Source: Candidula unifasciata (taxonomy: Eukaryota > Mollusca > Gastropoda > Stylommatophora > Geomitridae). From it: 64,000 nt of DNA. Made by a program: the position numbers and the translations under genes. Below, one piece after another: positions 43,901 to 55,144 of the stretch; position 1 is the first letter of the stretch; each line of letters opens with the position of its first letter. The stretch is taken from positions 62,001 to 126,000 of the forward strand of contig CAJHNH020007634.1 in NCBI GenBank assembly GCA_905116865.2, in the 5' to 3' direction. The notes beneath the pieces were generated by a model. The model was not told the DNA's origin and ran no database searches. It worked only from the letters and a program-made list of their open reading frames with translations.

Positions 43901-45500
43901 AATTTGTCGACTAACTATTATTTTTACACAATCCTAAAGCGATCTTTGCCGAGATTTATAGTGATTAACTTACTGTAAGCTTACACCTATTTAGAAAAAA
44001 TAATATGGTTCGTTGGAATTATTCTTTTAAACTTTAATTATGAAATTAATGAAGAATCAAATTTAATAAAACAACTAATGTTTTTTTTGTTTGTGGAAAA
44101 AAAGTTTTGTTGAAATTTTATATTTGTATTATAGAAGCTGAAAAATGGTGCAACAGAAGTAGAGAATCTAATTTATCTTATGTGTTTTTGTAATGGATAT
44201 AGTTAAACCTATGTATTTTTTTTTAAATATAAAAGAAGGTAACATGGTTTAACATATTAAAAAAAAAATAGAAATAAGTAAGAAATTCCATGTTACTTAT
44301 ATATGTTTAAAGAGTAAATTCCATATAACTTTTATATGTTTGTAACAGAAGTGAAATGATATATAACTTATATATTTCTTTTACAAAATTAGGTAATTCT
44401 ATTTAACTTACACATTTTTGTAACTTTAAAAAAAATAGTTTTTCCATAACTTACGTAACTGTGTAAAGTGTAACTTAAAAAAACAAATTTCAGTTTTATC
44501 CTTCATAATTGCAGTCTGTAGGATTAACATTTCTGTATAAGAATCAAAATCACATTTGCAAATCCTAGCAGTTCCATTCTACCATATAGCACTGTTTTAT
44601 TTGGGCACCACAATACAGTAATGAACTAACCTGCAGTCCAGTGTAGATGGGTGTTTGTGTGTGTATTTTTAAGTAATAAAAATAGGAAGGGAATCTATTT
44701 TAACCTAAATATGTGTACTTAACAAAAACAGAAATCTATGTTAACCCATATATGTTTATAACTCAAATGAAGCATCTACTTTAACCTACATATTGTGTGT
44801 AACAGAAGAAATGAATCTAGTTTACCTCTGCCATATATGATATTTCATAGCTAGAGCTGACCCCCCCCCAAAAAAAAACTGTTAAAATGACTATTCCAGT
44901 TTTTCCGTAAATAAATTAGAACTGTACTTAACTGCAGGTGCACCAGCAAAGTAATGCTGACAGAAATGATAAAATGAAAACTTCTCTCCTTGTTAAGCGA
45001 ACTAGAGAGAAATATATTTCAAGAGTTAGGGGTAGGTGAAGAATTTTTTGGTGGTTTTGTTTACATTTGCAGTCACTGAATATAATAACTGAAAACATCC
45101 AGCACAATTATTTATTGCCATTCACAGAAGATAAGACGAAAAATGTAGAATATAGAGTAGACACTAAACAAAACACAACTGCAAGTTATAAGCAAGCTCA
45201 TTAGAATTTTATTATCTTATTACCTTATAGTAAAAGTCTAAAAACATGAAATATGAGAGGTGGGGGGTTGGGCAGCAACTGACCTCTAACAAGTACCTCC
45301 ACATGTGGCAGATAGTGAATGACCCCCAGATTTGGTTTGGCAACTAATATAAATCAGAACAGCTAATATAAATTAGAATTCTCTAGAATGAATGAGTAAT
45401 TACATACTAAACAGGGGTGATAGAAGGTGGTGCTGCTGCCTCCATTAAAATACATTGAATATTCTGCTACCTCTGTAAAAATACACTATGTAGTCCACAA
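43901..45500. other. AT-rich intergenic region
   Basis: Nothing recognised apart from the degenerate periodic repeat. Confidence 0.4.
44150..44840. repeat. Degenerate ~40-bp periodic repeat
   Basis: Variants of AATTCTATTTAACTTATATA followed by TGTTTGTAACAGAAG recur every 38-42 bases at about 44158, 44283, 44315, 44353, 44393, 44690, 44731, 44771 and 44811. Old satellite-like array with a gap in the middle. Confidence 0.55.
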
Positions 45501-45519
45501 TGTTTACCATGTGTGGCAT

Positions 45520-45790
45520 GCTGGGCTCTGCCAAATAATGAGAAATTTCAACTTCGGTAAGAACATCATAGAAACCATTGAAGCGCTTTATAAAGTTGCA
45601 AGCAGTGAAGTACTCATTCAAAATGACATAGGAAAATTTTTCAAGACCAGTGTAGGAGTAAGACAGGGTTGCATACTATCCCCTGTCCTTTTCAATTTGT
45701 ATTTGGAACACATTTATGAGAGAAATACTAGAAATAGTGAAATAGATTGCTGCTTTGGGAGATGGAAAAGCTATAGGAGATAATCCAGAC
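45520..45790 (+). mobile_element. LINE RT block B fragment
   Basis: The open frame has IETIEALYKVASSEVLIQND, then FFKTSVGVRQGCILSPVLFN and LYLEHIYERNTR, the standard segment before and in RT block B of L2/RTE-like LINEs. It ends shortly after, so it is an isolated fragment, probably of LINE-gamma. Confidence 0.8.
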
Positions 45791-46009
45791 AAAAAATACT
45801 CAGGAGTCTTATGAAGACACAGTTTGCCAACTGTTGTAGACACACCTACCAGAAGAAAGATATACAGAGTGGGGCACGGGAACCAAGTGATTTTAGGATG
45901 GCTAGCACTTAGCCATAAAAAAAAAAAAAAACGAGAGGCATGCTTCAGGTAAAATTCCATTTATTGGCGCAAAACATTTCACTTTTGTTTGCCATCAGAT
46001 TAAATTACA

Positions 46010-46526
46010 AAGAGGCAAATTTTTTGCTTCTGTCGGACGGTGGCCGGTGCATTTTTGCTCCATTTGTAGACTGGATATAGTTTCATTGCCCAGCTTCTGA
46101 GTTGAATGCATGGCGTGACACTGTGAGCTGCGGATTGCATTTGGAATGTTTTTTCGACTGTGACCAACGTGGTGGTGTGAATTGTAAATTCAGAAAATGG
46201 CACGATGCCTGTCGTGCAAACTTGGCGGTGACCGTATGTGATTAAAATTGATCGCGTGGGCAACTGCTGATCTGTTGGCAACAAGTTCTGCTATCATCAA
46301 TGATGAGCTGCATTTCTAATGTTGGACTGTTTGTGTTAGCACTTTGGATGGCTACCGTATGCTTTAATGCAAGTGTATGCTAGATATGCTGAGACAGCAG
46401 TCTGTCAATCTTTCCCCAAGGGACTGTGATAAACATTCTGTGTGTTTTTCGTTGGCGTTAGGAGCGGAGCAAAGATGGGGTGACCCGTTTGCTATGAGGC
46501 TGAAACTAAGACTACCAGACTGACCT
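46010..46526 (-). repeat. Dispersed repeat family E, copy 2
   Basis: Reverse complement of 7543-8055 with good identity: GGGGTGACCCGTTTGCTATG, CAATCTTTCCCCAAGGGACT, TGTGATTAAAATTGATCGC, GAATGCATGGCGTGACACTG. Confidence 0.92.
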
Positions 46527-46529
46527 TGA

Positions 46530-48215
46530 GAAGAAAATTAACCCTGTTTAACTTCATCCTGGCACAGACAACAAAGCTAGAATGGCCTGAATGCTGAAGA
46601 TAAAAAGAATACACAAACTGTGTTTTATCATCATCTGCTAAGCCAAAAAGCATTGGCGGGCATGGTTCTCTATCTCACATGATCACTAGAGCTTCAGATC
46701 ACACCTATGTTCTTTTCCCATTTAGGCGTGGCTAAACCATCCATGTATTTATCTCTCTGTTTTCCTCTTTCTCTTTTGAAGTTTACAATAAGTTTAAAAC
46801 AGTAAGTTTTTACGTTTGTTCATCAAAATAATATGCTAACAATATCGAGATCTACAATCAGTTTACCACTTTTACTTTCTTTTTGAAGAACTGTATCAGT
46901 TGTTATTCTATCCATTTCTGATAGTCTTTTCATTTTAATCACACATCATATTTAATCTGCCATGAGATTTTTGGGGTCTGATTATTATCTATATTTGACA
47001 TGCTTGCAAGAGTAATCTCAACATAAACCAAACCAAACACCTTTATAATAGTTATCCTTATTAGTAAAGCTTATCTTCCAGTTAATCATCTTCAATTGTG
47101 GTAATCTGGTCTTATACTCGCAGCATATTATATAACAATTGTCATAGTCCTTGCAATTAACCGCACATTTACCAAAAAATTACCAACCAAAATTAATGTT
47201 GGCGTCAATGCATCTCCCCCATTCCCTGTCACTCTTGCAGGCTGTAGTGCTGATAGACTGACTTGTGTTGCTTCACCATTTCTTGCTATCTTATGTCCCT
47301 TTTTTTCCCCCTTGTCATCTTTGTATTGCTTGTCTACTATTTGACTTTGTTTTAATCTTTATCAATGTGACATCTCTATGTATATGTGTGATATTTTCTA
47401 TGCGGGTGTTTTGTCTAATTGTGGGAAATATGACATATTTTTCTTTATATATGCTAATCAATATCTAGTAGACCTTTACATCTAGTCTTGGAAATTACAA
47501 ATATTGAAAGCAAATACAGAAGTGGCTGAGGAGCGACTTGTTGATAAATAGGCAGTAGAGACACAAGTGGTGGGTTAGTTACGTTGTGTTTTTGCAATAC
47601 AAACAGCTGCCCTTTCTCCAGCGATGAAACCAATCAATGATTGTGAAGTTATTTCTCAAAATTTTTTTTTGAAGAGTGGTTTTATTACACAAAAATTAAG
47701 ACTTATTATTGTTGGCAGATGGATAGTTATGGTTTTTCTCATATTCTCTCTGTCTCTCATGCACACAAACATAAAAATAAATATGCATATACACACATAT
47801 CATCACACACAACATACCCACGAACTCTATTTCATTAATGAAACCATAATAACACACCTAACTTCAACATAATGTAAAATGTGTAAATTTTCAACATTTA
47901 TAAACATGTAAATTATTATTACAATGAACTAAACCGTTTTTTTTTTACAAAGGTTTTAAACAAACATGTCTGCCCTACTGGAAAGGGTCAAATGGTACAT
48001 TTCATATATAAATTACAATGGTTATGAAGACTGCATGTACCCATTCATAGAAATTGGGATATCAGTTGCCAAAAAATACCATGAAATAGAACTCACAGAG
48101 TGAATAGAGTTTCAAATGAAAACTAGGAAACAAAACATAGAAAAAAGAACAAACACGACTTCTGATTTCTACTTTCTTCTTCTTTTGTTTGTCATCTCAC
48201 TGTTACCTAGTTGTA
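46530..48215. other. Intergenic, nothing recognised
   Basis: AT-rich; short open frames only. Confidence 0.4.
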
Positions 48216-48219
48216 ACCC

Positions 48220-48460
48220 AGTGTCATGGTTTTCTGCATTTGTCTGCACATCTTTGGTAGCCTGAGTGATGGTTTCATTAATCTTTTTGCATTTCTTCAG
48301 GTTTCAGCTATACCATCTCTTCCTTGGTCTTCCTTTCACCTTCCACATAGAAAACCACATATACAGTTTGGTCTGGCTGCATTCTTACTAGATGACCATA
48401 CCTCTTCATTTTCTGCCTTTCAATGTAATTCAGGCATGGTCCTTTTCAAATCTTCTCTCT
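48220..48460 (-). mobile_element. LINE C-terminal fragment, unassigned
   Basis: On the minus strand RQKMKRYGHLVRMQPDQTVY followed by a GKERKTKEEMV-like end is the R-x-x-x-YGHxxRM-x-x-x-R end of RTE-like LINE proteins. Confidence 0.65.
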
Positions 48461-49795
48461 AATCTTCTCTCTAATCTTCTCTCTTCTTGTGTTGTTATCA
48501 ATAATGATAACTACTTATTTGATTCAATCCAAATTTTACCTGAAACAAGGTTGGAGGAAACCATTTTTTGGGGGGACCAGAGCTTCTGTTTATCTGGGAA
48601 AACAACACGTAAAACTATATACAATCTTTCTGGCCCTCTTATTCCACAGGACAAATAAAGAAAATGTCAAGTCCCAGAAGCAAATACTTTGAGAGGTTTT
48701 TTAGCTGAAAGAGCCAAGGTATTTGACTTCTCTGTGGCTAAAATATGTAAATAAATAACATTAAAGATTGGACATGTCTCTAAAGAAAAAAAAAAAACAC
48801 AATATAGTGCAAAGTCTAACAGAGGATAACATTTACTGTAGCATTATACCAGATAAAATAAAGATCAGGCTCGTGGTAACACTATGACATATTTTTAGCC
48901 TGGTGGCTAGGCGTCAAATTCCATTTAAAGTGAAAACTGCTTGTATGACCACATGGCTCTGGGAGTGACCCAGCCTCATTAAGAAACAAAAAAAAAATTA
49001 TAACTGAAATTGTGTGAGAAGTCAAAGTGCAGCCAGTGTGATGCTGACCACAACAGCCACTTAGTGCTAATGTCTAAACAACTGAACCTGGCACAAAACT
49101 GCCCAGCTGTCACACAACATAGTAAATTAATAGACATTTTTCAATCAGTTAGGTCTGCAGCCATACCTCAACACTCTCTGATATTTTCTTTTTTAATAGA
49201 AAAACTCGAAATACTTATTTTCCACCTTTTTATGTTATCCTTATGATTTTTATACAGAGGCCTTACAAACTTGAGTGGATCAGTCGCAGTTACGATGATT
49301 TGAACATGTATGTAGAATAAGAGAGAATCAGTCACCAAATCATGCAGAGGAGTTCGAGAACCAGGTAACCAGACTTTCTAGATGACTCAGGGTTAGCTGT
49401 GAAGACAACATCTGACAGTCCATGACTGACAGAGGACTGGAATGGAACAAAGCCAAATAGAAGACTGCTGACAAAGAAGTCTTGTGATTTCTCGGTGATT
49501 AATATGTTATCCTTCTACATGTATCACTGTCCATCTCTTGTTTCCCTAGTATGGTTTCCATAAAAATTCCTTTCTACTTTTAATGTAGCTGAAAAGAGGC
49601 ATTTTTGGTGAGTTTAAAAACATTAACAAATAGAGACTGGTGAGCAGTACTGAAGGAATTCTGAAAGTAACTTTAAAAGACAGTTGATGATGGTCTCTTA
49701 GTTATTCTTGCACATTTAAACCTCACAGTAAGAAAAGACTACCAGATGAGATGAATAAATAAAGAGGTATGGTGAAGGTTTCTTTAGTGACAACA
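48461..49795. other. Intergenic, nothing recognised
   Basis: AT-rich; no exon or repeat assigned. Confidence 0.4.
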
Positions 49796-49799
49796 GAAT

Positions 49800-50065
49800 G
49801 CCCAGTATCTTCATCATCGCATGCCTTGCCTATGGGCATGGGTGATCATACCTGTCCACTACCTTCAACAGCATGTATCAGTTCATGTGCTGACACCCCT
49901 CCCTGTCATTATAAAACACTGTCAAGAATCTGCTCATGTTGACTTCCTCTACCTCTTGTTCCACAAATTTTTCCAGTGATCACAGCATGTTCCAGTGTTT
50001 CTCTTCTCATAATATGGTGGCAAAAAGTGACAATATGACATGCATAAATCCATGTACCCAAACAA
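49800..50065 (-). mobile_element. LINE-gamma 3'-end fragment
   Basis: On the minus strand PYYEKRNTGTCCDHWKNLWN, and in another frame HIMRRETLEHAVITGKICGT, close to RVKIEHVVTTGKICGRRE of the copy at 59.8 kb. It ends GCAAGGCATGCGATGATGAAG. Confidence 0.8.
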
Positions 50066-51084
50066 CGCTAACAACACAGGGTTTTCTGAAGCAACACTGA
50101 AAGTAATCGAAGGACTGAGGATTAGGATGGAAGCTGGCCACAAAAGGATACTATTATTTTGTCAATTATGAAAGCATTATGATTTTAGTTATAGCGCATA
50201 CAAACAATTCTGGCCTGTGCAACTGCAATTGGATAAACTAAATTTTATGTTTAAAGGAAATTACTATTCACTTTTTCAGACCATTACACCATGAAATAAT
50301 AATCATAAATATGCAAGAGTTTGTCCTATACATGTGTAGGTGAACCAACTTTTCTGTACAAGCCTATGGAGAAGAAAGTTGGTGTGGCCATTTAAAACTA
50401 CAACAAAAGAAATCTCAGTGACACTGACACAGTTGTTGAAGACTTGAAAAAAATAATTTGATGAAATATAAATAATAAATTCCTTTTTTTTTGGTAACAC
50501 TTAAAACTATTACACCAGAAAAAGTATAAATTAAAGAAAACACCTGACAAGATAACAAGTTATATGCGCACTCTGAACTTAAACCTCTCACTTCAAATAA
50601 TGCCACAAAGACATTTTTCCAACAAGATAACTAACAAATGTCACCACTAACCAAGGAATGATGACTTTTTTTTAAGGAATGAGACGCATATGCTTGATAA
50701 ACTAAAGCTTTTCTATTTATGTGTTTTCTGTAATTTATATTTCTTTATATCACTTTCATGTTTAGTCTCAGCTAAGACAATTTACTAGAATACGCAAAAA
50801 TTTGCTAGCTGGTAAATAAATGAAGGAAATAAAGGACTCTTTTCACACCTTTTTTGTGTGCACTGGGCATAAAGTGCTAGTAGTTAGGCATGAGAACAGC
50901 AGGCTATAAGGCATGAGGCCAGCCAAGAAAGAATTGGGCAGAGGAAGTATAAGAGACACTACAGAAATGCAGTATGGCATTAAAACAAGAGCTATGCAAC
51001 TAGTAAAAGACAGGAAACTACATCAAACTCCTCTCTGTGATGCTTTAGCGCATTAGAAATAGGATACAAGAAGAAGAAGCAAGT
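50066..51084. other. Intergenic, nothing recognised
   Basis: AT-rich; no assignable feature. Confidence 0.4.
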
Positions 51085-51245
51085 ATAGTGCTAAACCTAT
51101 AATTTCATAGACCAATCAGCATTTGTTCAGCATGGTTCCAATTGTAGGCTAGGTTCACCTGGGAGGGAAAGTCATTTATGAAAAACGTCTGATCTGATGC
51201 AGATTTGAACCCTAAACTTTCAGACAATTGTCTATTGCTAGGCAG
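51085..51245 (-). repeat. SINE-B copy, diverged
   Basis: Plus strand ATAATTTCATAGACCAATCA, GCTAGGTTCACCTGGGAGGG and GATTTGAACC (reverse of a B box) followed by the tRNA-like head side. Confidence 0.65.
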
Positions 51246-51480
51246 TATTGTCACCAAAATAAAATCAAACATACTTTTCAATAATAGGCCTAATCTTTTC
51301 TTAACTTTACACTGCAATGTGTCAAGCATTTTGATTATCTCTATGCAATATAAGACCAATAGTTTTGTAGTCATGACATATTGTAAACTGGAGCTTCCAT
51401 TTTGGATTAAGTGATCATGGATCCATCTTTCAATTTATTTATTTCTGTATGAAGGATATTTAGCAAAAATAGCCACTTAA

Positions 51481-52519
51481 CTCTTTGAGTCTCAGGGAAC
51501 GCATCATGAGCTAATTTGTTTCAACCCAATGGCCCAATCGACGAGTGACAAGTGAAGGTTTTTAATCTACCACCAACCGGTTGTAAAATGCGGACCGCTC
51601 AATTTGAACTTACTTCCGAGTTGTTTGTGTCTGATATCAGGCGTGCTCATTTAGAAACATGGGTTGAAAGCTGAAAATATAGTATATTTGTGAGATTGGC
51701 AAGTTACTAAGTGTTTGTTTGAAAAGAATATGGCCACCAAGCACTATTCAGCGTGCATGCCAACATGATTTACGGCCTTAGAAGCCTAAAATTTAAATAA
51801 AGTACGTTTTTTTTTAAAATTTAGATTTATTCGAATTTCGATAGATAACGTTGTGAATTAGATGTCTAATGTGTACCTCAAGCGAAGGGTACAATGATAG
51901 CAAGGTTAGCTGGCATAAACAGAATAAGCATTAGTGAAAAGACGGTTTTCTTCAGTGTCAGTTAGTTCTAGCACTATTCCCCTTATTATTTAGGAACATA
52001 GCTACAAAATTACAGGCAAATGGAGTGTTATATAAACCATTTTGCGTGAAGATACTTATTGTTTTGGGAGTCAGTTTTCTTTAACAAATATTAGTACTCT
52101 GTTCTGATGCTTCAAAAGATTCTCTGGAACAAAATCTAATTTATAGATTGAGTTTATATTTTACTTATACATTACTAAGTGGTTCATATTCATTTGTGAT
52201 TCATTTTGGATAAATTTTAACTAGTTTTTCTTGAGTGCCATGGCGGTAAGTGGAAATTTTTAAATTTAATTTTACTAATTTTTGTAAACATACCATCTGT
52301 TTATTTACTAATTTTTAATTACTAATGCAATTATTTGTTTTAGCTCTATGCTAAAATTATTCCTCGACAATCCCTGGTCACTTTGATGTATAATTTGTGT
52401 ATGTTGCGCAGCAATTGAATTAGTATAGCCTGTTATAATGTGTTACACTTGTGAAATTAAAAAAATTGCATTATTGCCCCCTTGAGCCTCTGATGCTAAA
52501 CCCCCTGGGACTCAAAGAG
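51481..52519. mobile_element. TTAA-flanked TIR element (piggyBac-type MITE)
   Basis: TTAA at 51477-51480 is followed by CTCTTTGAGTCTCAGGG. The other end is CCCTGGGACTCAAAGAG followed by TTAA at 52520-52523. This gives a 17-bp terminal inverted repeat with one mismatch, a TTAA duplication and about 1.04 kb of noncoding AT-rich interior. That combination is characteristic of piggyBac-superfamily nonautonomous elements. A solo right end is at 19641. Confidence 0.85.
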
Positions 52520-52523
52520 TTAA

Positions 52524-53505
52524 TCAATACTTAATATTTATTTTTTATCATCATTGAATTTCTTCTGAAATTATATAAAAGGCACACACAATTAACTATT
52601 GTCATCAGTACCTGTCCAAGTCAATCGACCGCCGGTCCTTATTAGGATAGGCAATTTACTTTCCCCGAAAACAACAAACAGCCAAGGAATACCACAATAA
52701 ATCGATTCAACATCCAATCATCTTGAGCGCAGCACAGGGCCAGCCAAATTACAAAAGCAACAGCAAGAGCGGAAACCACAACAAATAGAAAGCAACAATA
52801 TTGAACACAATCCAAAATCAAATGAGATCGAGACCAGAAAACGTCACCACAAAAATAGCTGAAAGGAAAGTGAGCAGAAATGTGAGCGGACCTAGCTGAA
52901 AGTGGTCAACGAAAGAGAATTTGAATTTGAAAACTATGGCTTTTTCAGGGGTTTTCTTGTTCATATATGATGTATTACTGTGTTTTGCAATGTTTTTTTC
53001 GGGTTCTTTTTTTAAACTTCTTTCTACTGTAATAACACATAACTCCTCATAATAAACTGTAATGTCTTACACACTATTTTCATGCTTAAATAAATATCTC
53101 ATGTCAGGTGTCTCATATTTAAAATCAATTTGCAAAAGTGGCAGTATTATTAAAAATATTTATTTCTTATATTACGTAATCCTGTTTAACATTCTGAATA
53201 ATTCTGTGTTAAATTTCAAACAAACTGATCTTTTTCTCCATTTCACAAAAATTAATTATTCAGTGAAAAGACACAACGGAATCTTTAAATTCAGGATTTT
53301 TAATAAATGCCTGATTGAATACTACTTCTATACAAACAATGTAATATTTGCATTATATTTTACTTTAGTTATTTGATAAACCTCATGTTTTCGGGCCCAG
53401 AAATAGAGTGACTTTCCTTCTCATTCATAAATTGCTCTGTTGTAAGGCTTGTGCTATGTTGTGGGGGTATCACGCTTTGTAACCGCCAACAATACTGAGC
53501 ATTTT
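52524..53505. other. AT-rich intergenic, nothing recognised
   Basis: Long frames here (around 53062-53376) are Phe/Ile/Tyr-rich and reflect base composition. Confidence 0.45.
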
Positions 53506-53594
53506 ACTAATTGTTGTCACCAGCTCGCGATATCATGTGTTCTATATTACATGATTTGAGTGCTTTTAATGGTCCCAAAACATGCAGAACTGGC

Positions 53595-53708
53595 CCTAAC
53601 CCCAACCCCCATATGTCCCACAAGAGAGTGCAGCCTACATCCCACAAGACATTGCAGCCCATGTCCCATGACTGCATGCAGCCTAGGTCATACGACTGTA
53701 TGCAGCGT
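53595..53708. repeat. Short ~28-bp tandem repeat
   Basis: Variants of CCCA(T/C)ATGTCCCA followed by CAAGA/TGACTGCATGCAGCCTA recur three to four times. Confidence 0.65.
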
Positions 53709-54054
53709 AGCAAGATAGGACAAGCTTTTATTTATGAATGGTAAGAGAAGTGACTCTCTTTCTGAGCCTGAAAATGTAAGTTGTAATAGTTATTCTTGTG
53801 CCATAAAACATGCAACTTTAACTGTTATTTTATAATTTATTATTCACCAGTTGTTTCAAATGGCACTAGTATATTAACAAAACCTGCTTTGAGATAATAT
53901 ATAAATGTTTTTTAAATATAACCTATATGTGATGCAAACTACAAATTGTCAAGCTTAAGATCATATTTAGAGAATTTATTATATTTTTGGCCACAAGCAT
54001 TATCATTACACAATCTTGCTATCTCTTTTTGGACACCATTTTTCATTATTTGAA

Positions 54055-54232
54055 GCCCTACTCTGGCTCTTGCCAGGGGCCGCAATTTAGCCCGGTCATA
54101 AATATGGTCTAATGGCTGAACGTGGTTTCTGGGACCTCTTCACAGGTGATCCTTATCTACATGGTGGCACTTTGTGTAATCTGGTGTGTATCGCTTTGTG
54201 ATGTCCTGGTGGGGTAAAAGAAGATAGATGGC
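54055..54232 (+). repeat. Dispersed repeat family H, copy 2
   Basis: Matches the reverse complement of 9843-10015; landmarks TTGCCAGGGGCCGCAATTTA, GAACGTGGTTTCTGGGACC, GGCACTTTGTGTAATCTGG and GATGTCCTGGTGGGGTAAAA. Confidence 0.75.
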
Positions 54233-54619
54233 CACAAGCATGTTTGTCTTCTCTGACAATATTTTCAATGTGACAATAATAGTTACATGAACAGATTTAG
54301 GAAAAAGAGACATTTAATAATTTTCCTCAAATTATGGCAACATATGTTACGTATGTTCAATTAGAATATGAAAACGTAGACTGTTAACAACCACCTGGCC
54401 AAACAAATGCTAAATATATTAGTATAAAAAACATTATTTCATATTTCACAATTCTTAGAACTGTTCTGTCATTTCTCTACAAACATACAACCTGGCTTAC
54501 ATCAGCTGACATTCCTTTGAACATACACAATTTATGTAGAATGGTTTTTTTCATGAAAGGCGTTTGTTTAAATGAAAATATGATTCGATTACAACAGGAT
54601 GTGAACATCATGAACAACT
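54233..54619 (-). other. ERG channel 3' UTR / downstream flank
   Basis: AT-rich sequence following the TGA stop on the minus strand; no unambiguous polyadenylation signal was chosen. Confidence 0.4.
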
Positions 54620-55144
54620 TCATACTACAGTGTCTTTATAGAGTTCAGAATCATCAGACTGGCTACCCTGTGAACTTGTCTGTTGCCTTTGTTCTAATGT
54701 CAATGCACTTTCTGTTGCTCCTGGACCCACAGTTGCGGTCTGAAAGGAGTCTATAGGTAAACGTGGAAGCTGACTGTCTTGCAGTGTTAAACGACTGCCC
54801 GAGAGGGATGACTCCACTCTTTCTGATGATATAGGCACCATTGAATTACTGGCAGTTGATGTCTGATCAACCGTACCAGATGTAAACTGACCATCTCTGG
54901 GATACTTGCTGTATGAAGGATACATTTGACTGGCTGTTGACATGCAAGATGATGTGGAACCCTCTGATTGGCTAGACTGTGACTGGGCATATGCAAAGGT
55001 TGAAGGGGACATTGGATCTGGCAAATGGGAAGGGATGGAATGACTACTTGAAGAGGAAGGGGGCACAGCATGAGGAGTTAAGGAACTGTCTGGGTATGCT
55101 GGCTGAGTCATCCATGAGACATCAGATCCAGATGGTACTGTACT
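54620..55144 (-). CDS. KCNH: ERG channel last exon, Ser/Pro/Gln-rich tail
   Basis: The acceptor TTTTTGTTTTCAG is followed by STVPSGSDVSWMTQPAYPDS, then a long low-complexity region (SSSSHSIPSHLPDPMSPST; SQSSQSEGSTSS). It ends SDDSELYKDTVV and TGA at 54622-54620. 174 codons plus stop. The terminal D-T-V-V resembles a class I PDZ-binding motif (S/T-x-hydrophobic). Confidence 0.88.
   Translation of the reverse strand, partial: STVPSGSDVSWMTQPAYPDSSLTPHAVPPSSSSSHSIPSHLPDPMSPSTFAYAQSQSSQSEGSTSSCMSTASQMYPSYSKYPRDGQFTSGTVDQTSTASNSMVPISSERVESSLSGSRLTLQDSQLPRLPIDSFQTATVGPGATESALTLEQRQQTSSQGSQSDDSELYKDTVV

Noticed and set aside
45427..45783. 118-codon frame as a host gene
   Set aside because: Contains GVRQGCILSPVLFN, an RT block; it is a LINE fragment.
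53062..53376. 104-codon frame on the plus strand, hydrophobic
   Set aside because: Rich in F/I/Y/L/N in very AT-rich DNA, with no recognisable domain, ribosome or splice context. Compositional.
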